Assembly: GCA_013420905.1 (NCBI GenBank)
Contig: JAAXNY010000010.1
Location: 2,170,001-2,234,000 of the forward strand
DNA from: Collybia mongolica
Lineage: Eukaryota > Basidiomycota > Agaricomycetes > Agaricales > Clitocybaceae
Direction of reading: 5' to 3'
DNA length: 64,000 nucleotides
The notes below the pieces were generated by a model, which worked only from the letters and a program-made list of their open reading frames with translations, had not been told where the DNA came from and ran no database searches. Positions 1 through 12,570 of this stretch are shown here, piece after piece. The translations under genes were made by a program, and so were the position numbers. Within the stretch, counting starts at the first letter, position 1; each line of letters starts with the position of its first letter.

Positions 1-114
1 GTGTTGCGTTCAATTTGTTATGAGTGTTCTATGAAAGTCTGGATCCGGAGCCCATTGGTGCAACTACCGTGACAATTAAAGTCTATAATATCAATTCCCA
101 AACAGCCTGGGAAG

Positions 115-756
115 TTATTTCCATCGGCAAACGTGGAGTAAATGTCCAGAACCTTTCAGAATTCCTTGTTGTCTTTGAGCCCTAGCCTGGCCGTACCCGA
201 GGGCAATGTCATCGTCCTTTGTATGTCCCACGAACTTCTCGGCCTTCTTCTGACGGGGGCTTGTTGTGTACCACTCCGGTGGTCTTACGAGAATCTCTGA
301 ATATGTTGACATTGGCGCTTGATAGCTAGCGGCAGTCGGTTATTTCTTTTGGCAGTGGTAGGTATTATGAACCACGACGGTACCACGCAGTCTAGAGACT
401 AATACTACGTCCAGTCCGTCCAAATCTACTGTCAAATCAACACCGGCAACGGAAAGCTTCTTACCCAATCTGGATGTCGGTGGCTGAAAGCTGAGATACT
501 GAACAAGAAATGACAATAAGATCAGGTACGCCCCATATGGATCGTCATATTTTGGTCGTCTATACGCCCCTATGACAATAAGCCAAGTTTTCGGAAGAGC
601 AGGGAGAATTCTATCTGCAAGTGGGAATAAGGCCGGCCAGTCGAAACGCACCCACTTTCTTCTTATTGTTTTAAAGCTTAGACCCTTCCTCCCGGGCCTC
701 CCTGGAATGAAACGCATTATTCGGGTGTTCAGATGTCGCCCGATACGATAGCTCAA
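115..756 (-). CDS. unrecognised possible gene fragment near left edge
   Basis: Two open stretches on the minus strand, 756-340 (about 138 codons) and 312-115 (about 65 codons), could be exons of one gene. The first reads like protein, with a basic N-terminal part and a hydrophobic stretch near its middle around GAYLILLSFLVQYL. The second is rich in charged residues. I recognise no family, and no convincing splice joins the two. The gene, if real, may continue beyond the left edge. It could equally be chance open frame. Confidence 0.22.
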
Positions 757-1062
757 CTGCCTCGTGCGCGAGAACTTTATTGCACGACGGTCAAGGCAGA
801 TTATACAAGTGGGCTCTGACCACTTCCTGGCAATTTCGGATCGAGTCCATTGTTGGAAGGCGTCACAAAGAGGCCGTTAAGTCCACCGCTCACCTTTGTT
901 CGGGAGACTTAAAGACCTGTTGTCCTTCCTGAGCGTTTGATCCTGGTTTGGCTCCCCACACTTTCCACGCCAATAACGTCTTGCCTAGTTCTCCATTTTG
1001 CGCCAAAAGAGTCTATCTTGTCTTTCTTTTACGACCCTTACCCTTCGTTTGAATAGTCCGAT

Positions 1063-2707
1063 ATGGAGCAACCTCCCAAAAAGTCACCTCATAAGAAACG
1101 GCATAGTAAGTCTCCACCGCAACTCTGGTCTCCAGCCTACCAACGTATTCAATCAAATCAGCTAAACCCTGCAGGTTCTTCCAAACCTCACGATGTCCCC
1201 TCTCCGCAGAGGAATGCGACTTTGCTCATATCCTATCAAATCACGCATTTCAGAGCCCAAATCCTTGTCGTTACTATGCCGCGGGAAGATGTGTCAATGG
1301 ACCATACTGCCGATACAGGCATGCTATAGAAAACCCAGAAGGTTTGTCACATCCTAGTACTCAAGTAGAACGGAATGTCAGAGTCTGATCTCTACCATGG
1401 ATCAAATGTTAACGCCAAGGACAACCGACTTCCAGAGATGAGGGAAACGGGAATTGTATAAAAACCCACCCCTCCTCCTCCATTCTTGATCCTGAACTGT
1501 TTGACGGACTTGTTAACTGACTATCTTCCTTCTGTGCAGCGTCTGGCAACACGGGTGATTTCAAATCCACCACAACACCTCAAGGGATGTATCACGCACC
1601 CTGGGGCTTCCACGGGGATCCCTTCCCATCTCCCGCGTACATACCAGCAGAACTCATCGCCCCCCATAAATTCCACCCAGATCATATTTCGCCAACGCAT
1701 TCCATCGAGTCTAGTATGTCGTTGTCAACGTCAGCGTCTAGCTCGTTGTCCGACGATATTCTTTTTATGACTGGAGACCCGCAATACAGTGAACACCCTC
1801 ATTTATATCAATCACAGGTGCATGTCGCCGATGATGTTCCACTCATCCATGTTCCACCATTCTATCCTTCGCCAAATACACATGTTCCCCATGTGACGCC
1901 GGATGCCGCTTATCCCACGCCGCCACATATATATGGAGTGTACGCCTTTCAGTCGCCCATCTCTCCGGTCAGTTCTACACATACTCGTAAGCATCCCCCC
2001 AAGCAAAAGGTAATACAATACAAGAGTAGGTTGTCTGGTCTCATCTGCAGGGGACGACGAGATGCTGATAGAATTGTGCTGACAGCCAAACCTTGCAAAT
2101 TTTATGGCGTGAACGGTATTTGCCCCAACGGAGAAGAATGTACTTTGTGAGTTCTAGCTTAATCTGACACTTTGCGTGAAAGGTTAATCCTTGGCTGTTA
2201 GCATTCATGATGAGCCTGGACGTCAACCCGAGCCACCCGTGATCGTAAATCCTCAACTTCCGCTAAAGCCCGTCTCAAAGATTGAAGAAAATAAGAAGAA
2301 GAATTTCTTCCCCATATCATGGCGGGTGATTGGAGGGGGTGTTAAAATGGGGGAGTCGAGTAAGGAGTCCGGCTTCTTCATGAGCCCTATGACTCACGGT
2401 ATGCGTTGCAGAATATTCGTCTTCCAATTCCAAGAACACGACATCACCGGATATAGCTGTTGAGTCGGAGCATGTACGAGCACCCGACGCAGATAGACCT
2501 GCCTCCCCAGGCGAAATAACCCTTCAGACTTCCTCGAGGACGAAACCTACAACTCGGCCTCGCTCAACATCCATCCCATCAACACCGAGCGTAGCACACG
2601 TGAACGTAGAGTCTGTTCGTGCTTCTTTTATTTTAGTCATTTACGAACCGACTGAATGGAAATTTGCATCACAGCTGTTCTCCGCGGAATCGCCTGGTGG
2701 ATTGTGA
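1063..2707 (+). CDS. tandem CCCH zinc-finger protein (multi-exon)
   Basis: Likely RNA-binding regulatory protein with two CCCH fingers. Finger 1 near 1270-1325 reads CRYYAAGRCVNGPYCRYRH (C-x7-C-x5-C-x3-H). Finger 2 near 2090-2210 is C-x8-C-x5-C-x3-H, and its last C-TFI-H is completed only by removing the intron 2148-2201 (gtgagt...ttag), which supports both gene and splice. Between the fingers is a Pro/Ser/His-rich linker (about 1587-2080), and a Ser/Thr/Pro tail follows finger 2. The start at 1063 opens a basic, Pro/Lys-rich N-terminus (MEQPPKKSPHKKRHS). That exon and finger 1 are in different frames, so at least one intron lies between about 1175 and 1250. Further introns probably lie at about 1330-1538 and 2357-2412. 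CCCH proteins generally bind mRNA elements; the target here is unknown. Confidence 0.72.
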
Positions 2708-3140
2708 ATTTAGAACCAACGCGAATAATCAACCTGCGAACATTTCGCAATCATATGTACTTTACCTTCGACCTTCGACTTCATTACTACCACAGGATGA
2801 TCATAGTTAGCGTGTACCACTAGAACACTCCTTGTACATATTTTGCCTCGTATCCATTATAGATGTTTGTGTAAAAGGGGAACACATATATCATATTTTT
2901 ATCTGATTAGATGGATATGAGGCGGTGTTCATCAATCTGTAGTGGTTGACAGTCACTCGGCTCGATGTTGACGTTGAGAAGACCCGAGGTACCCAAGAAG
3001 GGATGAGGAGGTCCCACCACCAGCACCGCCCCTATTTGTTGTACACTGTGTGTCTTCTGTAGTTCCGGGATGACGTTGCAAATATATTATTTAAATAAAC
3101 AGCCTCACCATCTTCAAGCGGCTCCTGCTCCACTACAACC
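2708..3140. other. intergenic, no gene seen
   Basis: AT-rich spacer between the CCCH gene's end and the heme oxygenase start. It presumably holds the 3' UTR of one and the promoter of the other. I see no long frame, repeat or RNA gene. Confidence 0.5.
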
Positions 3141-4245
3141 ATGTCCGAGCCAGATTTCACTCTACCCCTCGCCACACTCCTTCGCGATAGCACGCATGAA
3201 GCACATGAGTTAGTTGCAAAGAGCCCTGGCGCTATCATCCTTCTGAGCGGTAAGTTGGGGTTAGATGAATATATCAGGTATCTGATGATGCTGTGGCATG
3301 TATACGAGTAAGCTCCGTTTATACACATGACTATAAACGAGCACATGTAATCTTTGTGCAACAGTGCGTTCGAACGGGCTCTTGATCGCCACGCCACACA
3401 CCCCGCTTTGGAGCCAACATATAACCCAACACTCCTGGCGCGCGCGCCAGCTCTTGCTGCCGATATCTCTCACCTCCTCGAAGTTCCCGAGTCATCATGG
3501 AAGACCCACCCTACCCACCGTCAACTACACAACTCAATGCCGCCGCAATTGACTGCTTATGTCGCGCGGATAGAAGAGCTCTCAAATTCTGCCGACCCAA
3601 CGCCCCTTCTAGCCCATTCGTATGTGCGTTACCTAGGGGACTTGAGTGGAGGACAGACGATTAGGCGGACGCTGGGTAAGGCTTATGACCTTGATGAAGA
3701 TGTCGGTCTCGGTTTGGCATTTTATGCTTTCAAGGAGCTCCGGTCAGCGAGGCTCGCCGGCCAAGGTGAAATGAAGCGTATTAAAGAATGGTTTAGAGAG
3801 GGGATGAACACTGCGGGTAATCTAGGCATTGCTGTGAAGAGTAAGTCTTGGCCCTTACAAATTAAGCTTTTGCCTTGCCATTATTAATTACGTCCACCCA
3901 TCAGTTTCGGTTTTGGCAGAGGCAAATATAGCGTTTGACCTCAACACTGATCTTTTCACGACCATAAGCGTGACCTTGCCAAATGTCGACAATGAATCCA
4001 AAGAAATCCCTGTTATGATTGAACAGACACGGCAGGAGGGGTCCTATTCAGTTTCACAAGTCATCGCCGTGATAGCAGCGGGTTCGTTGCCACTACGTTA
4101 TCGGATAAACACGCCACTGACAGAACCTATAGTTGGGCTTGCCCATTTTTTGCTCGTCACCAACGGGTTTTTAGGACAGCAGGGATACCAGAAACTTCTT
4201 GCGTTAGACCAATGGTTCACAGCCCTCTGGTCAAATTCGGACTGA
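3141..4245 (+). CDS. HMX1: heme oxygenase
   Basis: Heme oxygenase, which opens heme to biliverdin, iron and CO using electrons from NADPH-cytochrome P450 reductase. Three exons are clear: 3141-3307, 3365-3840 and 3905-4245, giving about 327 residues. The N-terminus LRDSTHEAHELV carries the candidate proximal histidine ligand. The block YIRYLMMLWHVYDAFE follows across the first intron, and the distal-helix signature YVRYLGDLSGGQTIRRT lies in exon 2. These three in the right order make the family call strong. The C-terminal exon (about 110 residues) is poorly conserved to my eye. Fungal enzymes often end in a membrane anchor, but I see only a weakly hydrophobic stretch near LAHFLLVTNGFL. The gene lies between a CCCH gene and an aspartic protease with no evident functional link. 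Confidence 0.93.
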
Positions 4246-4508
4246 TCGGCCACAGGACTTCACATTTTTTTCATTTTTGGAATACACATGCACGGCTACA
4301 CACTATCATAGGACTCAATGTCTCTACGCATTCAATTTATCAATAATGAAAGGGGGATTTAGGACCAGTGACATGGAAACGGTTACTCCAAGTAACCGTC
4401 CGGATTAAGTTTCGCACAGCGAGGTATAATATTCAAGTAATGCAAAGTTAGCAAAAGGTTAGCCAAGTCCATATAAAGAAATCATATTCGGATTCCACCA
4501 CACTTCCC

Positions 4509-6579
4509 TCACGAATGATGTTGGTAACCGCCACCACCATTCTGGCTATATTGAGGGGGCGGATATTGAGCTCCTGGAGAGTACTGAGCATCTGGTGGAT
4601 AATGTCCCCCGAGAGAAGCCGTACTCGCGTCAAAGGGCGAATGTCCCAAAGGCGACAGGCCTTCCTTGGAGCGATTGGGGTCTTGTAGTGGCAGGTAAGT
4701 CGTGCTGGCCGGCTCCCCAGAGAACATCCCCTTTGCCTTGGAGCCCTTTTTGGCCCCTTTTCTGCAGCAGCATCGCCATATGCAGAGACCCACGACTATG
4801 ATGGTAAACACGAGGCAGCCAGTGAGGATGTAGGGCCAACGGCTCAGGACTAATTCTTGGTATTTTTTCTTCTTTTCCTCCTCAGAGACAGGGGAGTGCT
4901 GCATCTCTTCCTTAGAGAGTAGCGTCCATTTCGCGTCTCCCGTGGTATCAACGCCACCGAGACGGGTTTGGATAAAGTCTGCGCGGGCCGATGCGACGTT
5001 TGTGACTGAGGCGATTTGGATATATGGATGACCGGTGTCTGTTGGTTTGTCCTTAATCCAGTTTCCGAAGTCTAACAGGGTATACACATTTCGCACTGTG
5101 CATGACAACGTGGGTTATTGAATTATCAATTAAGCATACTTGTTTGAAATCTTACGGAAACTCATTCCCATAATCATATCGTAGTGACCAAGCAAGCTAA
5201 ACGCGGAGGTGATTGGTTGGAACTATAAAACGGATCAATAACACGGCGGTTGTGCAAGGGCTTTACGCACAGCTCCAATACAGATCTTGTTGCCGTTCAA
5301 ATCCGTCCGGCTAAAGTTATCATCGACGGTGTCGAGAGGGTGGACTGGGTATGAGATACCTCCAAAGTTGAATGAGATATTGAGATATTGACCGCAGGGC
5401 ACTGTCCATATTTCGTCCTTAACGTCATAAACTGCTCCCCGAACCCGACCGTATATAGCGTCCGAGACATCTCGTGGAACTTGACTATTCCATGGGAGCG
5501 AGCTTTGGTTACTTTAACCGCAAACAATAAACAAATATTCTCACCTGAATGTAAATCCAGAGTCAAACACTGCGACGAATTGGCCTTGTGGGGCTCCAGG
5601 GACAATTGAATCTACAGTAATAGCGTTGCCGTCCGGGCCGATGATCCCATTATCCTTATCAGTCAATGCTTGCCAATGTTGATCTACACTGTCATTAGGA
5701 AGGGAACCAGTGGGATGGATAAGGTCTGCTTGCCTGCTTGTAAAAGACGGTTGACCGTATCTACATCGAGTTTAGGCATAGTCGTGATGTTCTCGAACCC
5801 TGGCACGATTTCGGAGAGGGTAAACTGGCCAGTAAAGGGGTCTGTGGGATCACCCTTCCTGTCAAGGAGGAATGTAATATAATTGGCCGATGTTTTATTT
5901 TGGCTGAAGATTCTGGTGAGCATCGTGTCGCCGGTGTTGCCGTCCAGTTTCTTTCGGATCTGGCTGCCTTTGTTGGGTCCGAGGCCAAAGAGACCATCAT
6001 AACCCTGTGCGTGGATATTTGAGGAGAACGTGCTGGTGTTGCCAACCAGGACTGAATTATGGCGTAAATATGCAACTCAAACGGTGTGGAATATCCATAC
6101 GCACGAAATGCCTGGTCATCAACCGTGTGACCGTCTATCTCCGCCGTAGTCATATGCACGTTTCCTGCATCGAATACGCTGAATGAATTTGTATATAGTG
6201 ACTTACAAGAATAGACGAACCTGAGGCTCTCCCAACAGCATATGCAAGCGTCACCCCCGTCCCAGTGTCTTCACTAACAGGTTGTTCTTTCGGAAACGCG
6301 GCCCACAGATCAGAGCTAATAATTTATTACCTCTATTCCTTAGTTCGCGAAAGAGTAAATTTCATACCTTCCTGTGTCCAACATTACCCGCGATAGCACA
6401 CCTCCCAGCGTGATATTTCCAATGTATTGGGCATTTCCAGTGTTAGATATCGGCATACTCGTTCCCCGACGTTGCATTCGGGCAGTTGGATTCGTTACAT
6501 GGACTTCGAACGGCAATTTGAGACCGTGGCATGAATTGAGAACGGTGAGAGCCAAAGAGAAGGGAATAAGAGTGCGCAT
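4509..6579 (-). CDS. pepsin-type (A1) aspartic protease with C-terminal membrane anchor
   Basis: Secreted or surface aspartic endopeptidase. It starts with a signal peptide (MRTLIPFSLALTVLNSCHG). The first catalytic site is recovered as MLDTGSSDLW when the intron just after 6380 is removed. The second is VFDSGFTF near 5550, so both catalytic aspartates are present. After the protease domain comes one transmembrane segment (WPYILTGCLVFTIIVVGLCI, about 4800-4860) followed by Cys/Lys residues and a Pro/Tyr/Gln/Gly-rich tail ending at 4509. This topology suggests a plasma-membrane or wall-facing enzyme, not a freely secreted one. At least five short introns interrupt it. It is divergent to the similar protease starting at 7702, and the two look like an old local duplication. 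Confidence 0.85.
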
Positions 6580-6833
6580 AGAGGATTTATATACTAAGGG
6601 CCACTTGATCGGATAATGAATGAAATTAGAAAGCGAGCGGAAAGCAAAGAAAGGAATGTGAAAAGAATGGAGGTTAGCGTGAGGATTTCGGATTTGTTGG
6701 CGGTGGCGTTGGCAATGGCAAGATCACGATTTTATGTATTGACTCCGGTGCTGTTTCCGATTACCGACACGAACAGGTCAAGTAACACTCATGAATCCAC
6801 TCTTGATTCTTGAAAGCAAATAACTTCAGTCTT

Positions 6834-7291
6834 TCAGTGTCCCAAATATATATAAATTAGGTGTTTCCTAACATTGGCTATGCACACGGGTAATTCATTC
6901 CGCGTTACCCAGAAGCTTCGGTCGCGATAGAAATGGACCTGGACGATGTAAATTACTGAATGTCTTTGAGGGTCAAAGCCTGGCGAGTAATCTCCCTGCA
7001 ATTGTATTTCGAAAGTTGGGATATCGCCTATGTAACATTAGATACCACTAATGTGCTTCTCTATGTGGCTTCTAGTGCGATATAGAGTTCCATTGCTTGA
7101 TCGCCAAAAAGCAGAGAATGCCGCTTATCCATCCAATACCAAATAATGTTGACTAAACAGTATTATCTGCGCAATTGAATTGTCTGTCAAACATACCTTA
7201 CCTTGTCTTTTGGCACCTGTATTCCCCCAGCATTGATCACGTCTACCAAGGCCAACACCAAGATGCCTAGAATTTCTTGGAAGCATGCCAT
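6834..7291 (-). CDS. possible small secreted protein between two proteases
   Basis: The start at 7291 opens MACFQEILGILVLALVDVIN, a plausible signal peptide or membrane segment, then a good donor (gtaaggt) near 7201. A later open stretch of about 63 codons (7027-6834) beginning GDIPTFEIQLQGDYSPGFD reads like ordinary protein. Joining them needs a small middle exon ending at TLFG and an intron of about 130 bases. An alternative splice instead gives a second hydrophobic segment and an early stop near 7072. No family recognised. It fills the spacer between two divergent aspartic protease genes, but no functional tie is shown. Confidence 0.33.
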
Positions 7292-7701
7292 TAGTGCAAC
7301 GTGTTGCCTTGAAACGCGGGCGGCGCTGTGACGTGTGACCTGAGCTGATGGTTTGTACAGCTAATATATGTGTTTTCTCTGAATTGCGAGTCGGAATCTA
7401 TGGACCATCGGACCACCTATAAGCACGGGAAATCGAGGGAGCATGACCTTAGAATACGAGCGGAGGAACGAAAAAAGGATCACGATGTGATCGCCTTGGT
7501 AAAACTTTTTATTTGATCACCGTTCCCTACCCCATCCATAATCAAGCCGAATAATTAGACCCTTCACCAAATGCCGTTGCGTGCCTTTGACAAACGCCCA
7601 TCGCCAAGACCAAGTTGGGTTGTGAAAGAGGGAGGATAAGTCTTGGGGGCACTTCCTCGTTCGTCGACTCCGTCCTCCTGCGCCCCCATAGACCCCAACC
7701 C

Positions 7702-9907
7702 ATGCAAGGTCACTATGTTGTATTTGTGGTCACCCTGATCCTCTTCGGCGCACGCGTTCTCGCTCTCCGATTGGATGTTCGTGGTGAACGGAAACACTCA
7801 ACACAACGAATAACTCGACGTGGACCAGGTGTAACAAGCAGCGATCTCAACAACACCGCGGATGTTAGCTATTATGTCGATCTCAAACTCGGAGGAAAGC
7901 CGTTCCAGGTGTTGCTTGACACTGGAAGGTGTGTTGGCAACCTGCCCATGAAGTTATACAAATTTCTTTTTTTTGATCATGCGCGCGTCTCTAGCTCGGA
8001 TCTTTGGGTGGCAGGAGACGTTCCCAACGGCAAATTGACAGAGTTTACCAGTGGGGTCAACTATGCAGTTGGCGGAGTATATGGTACGCTTCTGATGCTT
8101 TACAGCATAAGTGTCCTTTCTGATGCACCTCTCAGGACCTATTAAAACAGCAGAACTACAGTTTGTGGGCCACACAATTCCTGACCAGGCATATCGTGAG
8201 CGCTAGCTTCAATATCCTTCCTACTCCCCCCTCCAATCGTATTTGATAGTGCAAATTACCCCTAGCGACGAGAACAGCGATGGGGATGGGATTTTAGGTG
8301 CTTGTTTTAGTATATCTCTTACGACGATCCGCTATTCACTCTCTGCTTCAAGGCCTGGGACCAAATTCTGCATCAAATATTTTCCAAGATATGAACTCGG
8401 ACGCGGGAGCAGCCGTCTTGGACCGAATTTTTAGGCAGAACACCACTACACCCAATTATATAACCGTGCTCTTAGGCCGCTCCGATGGTGAGGTCTTGAA
8501 CGTTTATTGATTACGATACGATAACCTAAACATGCGGGCTTCAGATCCGACTGACTTATACAGCGGCAGCATCACAATTGGCGAAATCCTAGAAGGCTTT
8601 GGAAACATCACGATTCAACCGAAACTTCCAGTGATTGATGTTCCCATCGATCAACGCACTGATCAGCACTTTCAGTTACTACTAGATGAAGGCGGCCTGA
8701 TTGGACCGGATGGGAATTCCATCCGCCTGCACACGGATGTTGTCACCACAGCTAACAAGAAACAAGCCACCGCTGTCATTGACACCGGTTTCTCGTTACC
8801 CCAGTTACCAAGGTATAATTGATCTCAATTTATTTCCTCTCGAGTCTCACTACCTCCAATGTTAGGGCAGCTTCGGCAGCAATTTATAGTAGATTCCATG
8901 GTGCGGAGCTGGTCAACATCGCAACCATAGGGCAGGTCTGGATCGTACCCTGCAATCAGGAAGTAAATATTACATTCAAATTTGGTGGGAAGAATTTACC
9001 AATCCACCCCCTGGACGTGACGCTGTACAATTTATCTTCCAAGGGAGACTTCGATCGTTCTGACAAACTACCATCTACAGCGTCCCCGAGACAATTGGCG
9101 TAACCAACATAGTCAACTCACACGGTCAAGCCTCTTGTATTGGCACAGTATGTGTTCTCCCAATTGAAGTAGCAAAGGACAACTGATTACCGTAATAGTT
9201 CCAACCTATGTCATACGACACAGGATCCAGCCCTAACTATGACATGGTTCTGGGAATGGCATTCCGTACGCTTTCATCTGGATCTACCCTTGTTATAACT
9301 AATATTGGGTATAGTCCGTAACGTCTATGTTCTGATGGATTATGGCGACTTTATTCTTGGCACCTCCGAAAAGGATGATCCTTACATACAATTCCTTTCC
9401 TTGACTGACCCTGTAGAAGGTGCGTTAATTGCAAGGCGCCCAGTCCCTTCCTCAGCTGATACTCTCACGTGCACCACAGCCCATGCCGATTTCGTTAAGG
9501 TTCGATTAAATGGTGTTGATACAACCGGGGAGAATGGCATTGCAGATTCGAAAGCACCTATCTCTTCCCGCACCATATCCTACATCGTTGCTGCCGTCAT
9601 AGTTGTCCTGATCTTGACTTGCGTTGGTGGTTTCATCATATACAAAGCGCGGAGGAATAGGAGACGGGGGCCAAAAAGAAACCCAGCACCTGAAATGACG
9701 TATAGTGCTTCTGCATCACCCCACATCACATCCCTGCCAGTGGCTTACCTTCCTCAGCAACCAAGTCATGCCATACCTCTATTGACTGCCTATACCCCCC
9801 AATACCCAACATACAGTCCACCCCCGACAAACCAACCGCACGATTCCCCGCCAACATATAATCAACACCAGCCCCCATATAATTACCCTACACCACACAC
9901 AAGTTGA
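7702..9907 (+). CDS. pepsin-type (A1) aspartic protease with C-terminal membrane anchor
   Basis: Second member of the protease pair. I choose the start at 7702 (MQGHYVVFVVTLILFGARVL) because it opens directly on a signal peptide; an in-frame ATG at 7615 would add a non-hydrophobic leader. The first catalytic motif LLDTGSSDLWV is restored by removing the intron beginning about 7929. The second is AVIDTGFSLPQLPR at about 8775-8815. Further recognisable blocks include LYSGSITIGEI and the conserved C-terminal region around NVYVLMDYGDF. After the enzyme comes a transmembrane helix (ISYIVAAVIVVLILTCVGGF), a basic stop-transfer run and a Pro/Tyr/Gln/His-rich tail. Domain order matches the divergent neighbour on the minus strand. 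About six short introns are needed. Confidence 0.87.
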
Positions 9908-10866
9908 CCACCCCCACCACGTTCTCACCTCCTTCACTCTCTTCTTTGCATCATCTTTTCATCAGCTGTCATCATGGACATTCAAGGGGCACCGCGAGCT
10001 CTATGGTCTTGGTCAATCACCCTCTATTACACTGCTTGTATATATAAATACACAACAATCCGAATAATCTAACTGCGAAAGACCTAAAACCATCAGACTT
10101 GGACACGAGGGCCGCTCACCGTCCTAGTCCCAATAAGTGACAGCCGCGGACTTTCAATTCGTACTATAAGAAGTCGTCCAACCAGCGATTGGTGATTTTA
10201 AATCCATGCTAGTCGGAATTAGGACCTGCTGCAAGCTCTTCAGCGTTTTCGAGTCAGAGTTTCGTCCGAGATGCGCGTTCGAGCCAGTTCGCATGAACCG
10301 CACTCGGAGCGCACTCTGAGTCGTCACAGTAGCTACCACTCACTTCAAACCTATAGACACACGGACACACCTGAACAAGAGAAGACGGAAATATAAAAGG
10401 GTCAAATTTTCAGAAGGCTGAAGCTATGTGAAGAGGGAGGCTCAGAGTGGTTTGAATTCATTCGCTAACTTACCTAAAGCGTAAACGCCAGAAAACGTTA
10501 AATATTTATCGATGTCTATCATCGTGACGACAGACTGGAGTCTAGGGAACCCTGGGCCGACATAAGAATAGCATTTTTTTTTTACGCGGTATAGGATACG
10601 GCGTACAAAAAATATATTTAGAACATTATCTAAATGTTCAAAGGAATGGAGTCTTACTCAGAAGTGCGATGGCACCTCGTTACGTAGTATCCGGCGTTCG
10701 ATAGAGGCGTCGACGATCTATCGTCAACCCACAGTGAGTGTTTGACCTTGACGGGATGTTACATTTGGCTGACATGATACAAAGGAGTGGTGTAACTTTT
10801 GTGATACTACGGTTAAGTGAGGGTATATATAGAACGAATGTATGTGCAGTAAAGTCCATGATTATA
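9908..10866. other. intergenic between convergent genes, no gene seen
   Basis: About 960 bases between the 3' ends of the protease (+) and the arrestin-like gene (-). The right part is AT-rich with runs such as ttttttttt near 10,577. Short open frames here show no family features. Confidence 0.45.
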
Positions 10867-12507
10867 TTAATTTAGGTCGTCACTGTCGTTAGGTTTCATA
10901 TCGTCGTCCTCCAGTAAAGTGAGGGAGTTTTGAGTTTCCACTGTCCGGGGCTGCATACGATCCAAAGTCATTATGGGCGGCTCACATAATCGGTCTCTTC
11001 TGCATATGGTTCGGTGACAAGTCTGATAGGTAGGGTCATCTGGAGGGCTAGGAATGGCGAAACCTCGCGTCCGCTTGAGGGTTTAATGTCAAGGACAATG
11101 AAATCCTGAAGTTCGAAATGAGCACGAGAATCATATACCAATGCCCCATAATGCTTGCCTTGACTGCAACGTGCCCAGCTTGAAATCCACCCACACGAAG
11201 ATTCTTCACAGGACTCAGTTCGCCCTCCCAGTCCAAGTGCGTCATCCCTGCAGACTCGCACGGTGGCGAAACGACTGGAGGTACCTCACTAATATCCCCT
11301 TCACTAAGGACAGTATTTTGCCACGCCTTTTCCCCTCTAGTCTCAACAGAAACCTGTCGTAGCAGGTAAACTTTGATGGAAGGCTCTACATAAAGGCGCT
11401 CTCAATGAGTAGGTGCATTAAGCAAGGCAATCACAATTGAGGGAAGTACCATCGTTTGTGCTTAGCGTGAGGAGACTCCGAAGAGATGCCAAAGAACCAT
11501 TAATCTGAACATGGAAAGGGATCGTATCAGAAAGGCCATATACTCTGGCCCCAGGAATAAAGATCTACGCTGAAAGTCAATCAAACGTTGATGAGATCTC
11601 GAACAATCAACATACATGGCAGTAGATGGGCTTTACCGTCGATTTTGGACGAGTTTTCATGACAGAATAGGCTTGATACCATTCCTCGGGGGATGTTTTA
11701 ACAGTAGAAAAGAAGCAAGGACTGGGAGCGATAGGTCGGTGTGCACGAGTGCGGGGATAGTATTCAAAGGGAATTTTGATTCTGAAATGACGGTTCAAAC
11801 GGTGACACTAATTATATTCATTATATCGGCTTACCGTTCAGTCTTTGCCAAGAAGTCTAATTTGCGACAGCGAAGCCGCCTGACGTATACATTGATGGAA
11901 TACTGACTTTTGAGAAAGAAGCTTGGGGATCCGGAACTGCAGGAGGCGTAGGATGGGGGGAGCGGGCGACTTGATCCTTCGTATGCATAACTCGAGGGCA
12001 AAATAACAGAGAATGAGAGGTAATTTGGACAACCTTCTGAGCCTTTGGGGCACCCAGACCACAACGTATACGAATCGTTGACGAGTCGGACAGTCTTCGA
12101 GCCTCCTTCGGAAATCATTGATTCAAGTTTGCCCTCAATCTAAGAGAAAGTGTTCAGGAATCGATGCTCAGAGTGTCATGGGCAAAGGAAAGGCATACCT
12201 TAAGTGAGACACGAGATACCTTCTTACTGTTCCCAACATAGATTGTGCCACTGACGAGGCCGTGGCGACCATAAGTTGGAATCTCGGCGCCATCCTCTTG
12301 TTCAAACAGATTGACAGTCACCTTCCCAGAGGACTTTGTGAATGTGCCAGTAGGGACTGGTTGATTAAATCGAGGGGTGTGTTGCAGCCGTTGTTCATCA
12401 CAGGCTGGTTCGCAGGAGTATCTGGGAGAAGGTTCCGAGGGAGTGTATAGGGGTAGCGGGGTGCAATTCATCTTGAGAACCGACATGGAACAAATCGATC
12501 GAAGCAT
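10867..12507 (-). CDS. arrestin-like protein (multi-exon)
   Basis: Arrestin-fold adaptor of the fungal alpha-arrestin-like type. Members often recruit ubiquitin ligases to membrane transporters; the client here is unknown. The N-terminal blocks TKSSGKVTVNLFEQEDGAEI and HGLVSGTIYV (about 12,360-12,230) match the first beta-sandwich of basidiomycete arrestin-like proteins. Later exons give SYTLWSGCPKGSEG and LSFSVILPSSY (about 12,080-11,980), a stretch with YPRTRAHRPI near 11,750, and DIKPSSGREVSPFLALQMTLPI near 11,060. The C-terminus EPPIMTLDRMQPRT is typical. The stop is at 10,867. The in-frame start could be 12,543, 12,507 or 12,486. I favour 12,507 because a TATA-like site lies at about 12,565. 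The frame change near 10,975 and several introns are unresolved. Confidence 0.68.
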
Positions 12508-12560
12508 GGTCGCAAAGTAATTTGTCGAGAAAGGTAAGATCACTGAAAGACGGAGCGCTC

Positions 12561-12570
12561 CTTTATATAG
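12561..12570 (-). promoter_or_regulatory. TATA-like box upstream of arrestin-like gene
   Basis: Reads CTATATAAAG on the minus strand, about 55 bases upstream of the ATG at 12,507. It lies too close to the ATG at 12,543, which argues for the downstream start. Confidence 0.4.

Noticed and set aside
2010..2050. Intron gtaata...ctgcag in the CCCH gene
   Set aside because: Its length of 41 bases would shift the frame away from finger 2; the frame is open without it, so I left it as coding.
3250..3264. A possible 15-base intron (gtaagttggggttag) in heme oxygenase
   Set aside because: It is a multiple of three and reads through in frame as KLGLDEYIRYL, matching the family, so it is coding.
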